Positions 5,416-5,815 of a stretch of DNA of 5,815 bases are shown here, piece by piece. Both the position numbers and the translations under genes were made by a program. The notes under the pieces are model-generated. The model saw only the letters and a list, made by a program, of their open reading frames with translations, was not told the DNA's origin and did not search any database. The DNA lies in the NCBI GenBank assembly GCA_001766965.1, contig MEKM01000091.1:287-6101 (forward strand). Reading direction: 5' to 3'. Within the stretch, counting starts at the first letter, position 1, and each line of letters starts with the position of its first letter. The DNA comes from Acidobacteria bacterium RIFCSPHIGHO2_01_FULL_67_28 (GTDB taxonomy: Bacteria > Acidobacteriota > Terriglobia > Acidiferrales > 2-02-FULL-67-57).

Positions 5416-5815
5416 TCATTGTTCCTTCAGTCGCCAGAGCTTGATGGTGTCGTCACCACTCCCGGAGGCGAGCAGGTGGCCGTCGGGGCTGAAGGCAACG
5501 GCATTGACCATGTCAGTATGACCGGTCAGAGTGCGGACCTCCCGTCCCGTGGCCACGTCCCAGAGCTTGACCGTTTTGTCCTCGCTGCCGGAGGCCAGCC
5601 AGCGGCCGTCGGGGCTGAAGGCGACGTCACGGACGTGGCGGGTGTGCCCGGTCAACACACGCAGTTCGCGTCCGGTTGCCACGTCCCAGAGCCTGACGGT
5701 TTTGTCGTCGCTGCCCGAGGCCAGCCAGCGGCCGTCGGGGCTGAACGCGATGGTACGAATCCAGCCCCTGTGGCCGCTCAAGGTACGCAGCTCGCGCCTC
5801 GTAGCCACATCCCAA
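5416..5815 (-). CDS. WD40-repeat protein, C-terminal part (gene runs off the right edge)
   Basis: The C-terminal 132 residues or so of a larger beta-propeller protein. Three WD40 blades of 42 residues are visible, each with a GH dipeptide, FSPDG, LASGS and a closing LW: GHRGW...VRLWD, GHTRH...VKLWD, GHTDM...IKLWRLKEQ. The frame is open to the window edge: codons for Trp and Asp precede the GTG at 5808, completing the previous blade's WD, so that GTG is not the start. The family often carries an N-terminal kinase, caspase-like or other effector domain, but none is visible here. The last blade ends in LWRLKEQ and TGA, the normal close of a propeller. It is the first gene in this window, 238 bp upstream of the exported 382-aa gene. 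Its role is probably protein-protein interaction. Confidence 0.9.
   Translation of the reverse strand, partial: WDVATRRELRTLSGHRGWIRTIAFSPDGRWLASGSDDKTVRLWDVATGRELRVLTGHTRHVRDVAFSPDGRWLASGSEDKTVKLWDVATGREVRTLTGHTDMVNAVAFSPDGHLLASGSGDDTIKLWRLKEQ
5435..5815 (-). repeat. 126-bp tandem repeats encoding WD40 blades
   Basis: Equivalent DNA positions recur at exactly 126-bp intervals: CAGAGCTTGA begins at 5435 and 5561, and the GCCACGTCCC-type segment begins at 5552, 5678 and 5804. The two middle units differ at few bases, indicating recent blade amplification; the terminal unit is the most diverged. Confidence 0.8.

Noticed and set aside
5249..5419. 56-codon minus-strand frame starting in the ATGA overlap with the WD40 stop
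   Set aside because: Beyond the first 15 residues it is Cys-, Ser- and Arg-rich like an out-of-frame reading; treated only as possible evidence for a frameshifted relic.
1..5815. CRISPR array, tRNA or rRNA
   Set aside because: No regularly spaced direct repeats with unique spacers outside the WD40 coding repeats, and no tRNA or rRNA signatures were seen.

Overview
The window is GC-rich, and every gene that can be supported reads on the minus strand, so transcription runs from high to low coordinates. Exported proteins with Ala-Gln signal-peptide junctions, PEGA domains, WD40 repeats, response regulators fused to PilZ, and short GC-rich palindromes between genes together suggest a member of the Acidobacteriota. 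This is an inference from style and content. No rRNA or other taxonomic marker is present.

Layout in the direction of transcription: (1) the C-terminal end of a WD40-repeat protein entering from the right edge (5815-5416); (2) a 238-bp gap with a degenerate signal-peptide-like reading frame; (3) an exported 382-aa protein with a duplicated N-terminal module, an Ig-like domain and a small C-terminal domain (5177-4029); (4) an exported 314-aa protein with a PEGA domain and the same C-terminal domain, overlapping the previous stop codon (4029-3085); (5) a gap with three consecutive hairpins, two of them nested inside a REP-like palindrome; (6) an exported 434-aa PDZ-PEGA protein with the same C-terminal domain (2963-1659); (7) two paralogous REC-PilZ response regulators (1595-897 and 774-46), each with its own near-consensus sigma-70 promoter; (8) a palindrome at the left edge.

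The region has grown by duplication. The two REC-PilZ genes were copied together with their promoter. The 434-aa and 314-aa proteins share their last three domains. The last 58 residues are 42/58 identical across three neighbouring exported proteins whose other domains differ. The WD40 gene is built from 126-bp units.

The most interesting element is this common C-terminal domain. I do not recognise it as a named family, and it may be a shared interaction or localisation module for a set of periplasmic or surface proteins. The adjacent REC-PilZ proteins could link phosphorelay input and cyclic-di-GMP to the same process, but only gene proximity supports that.
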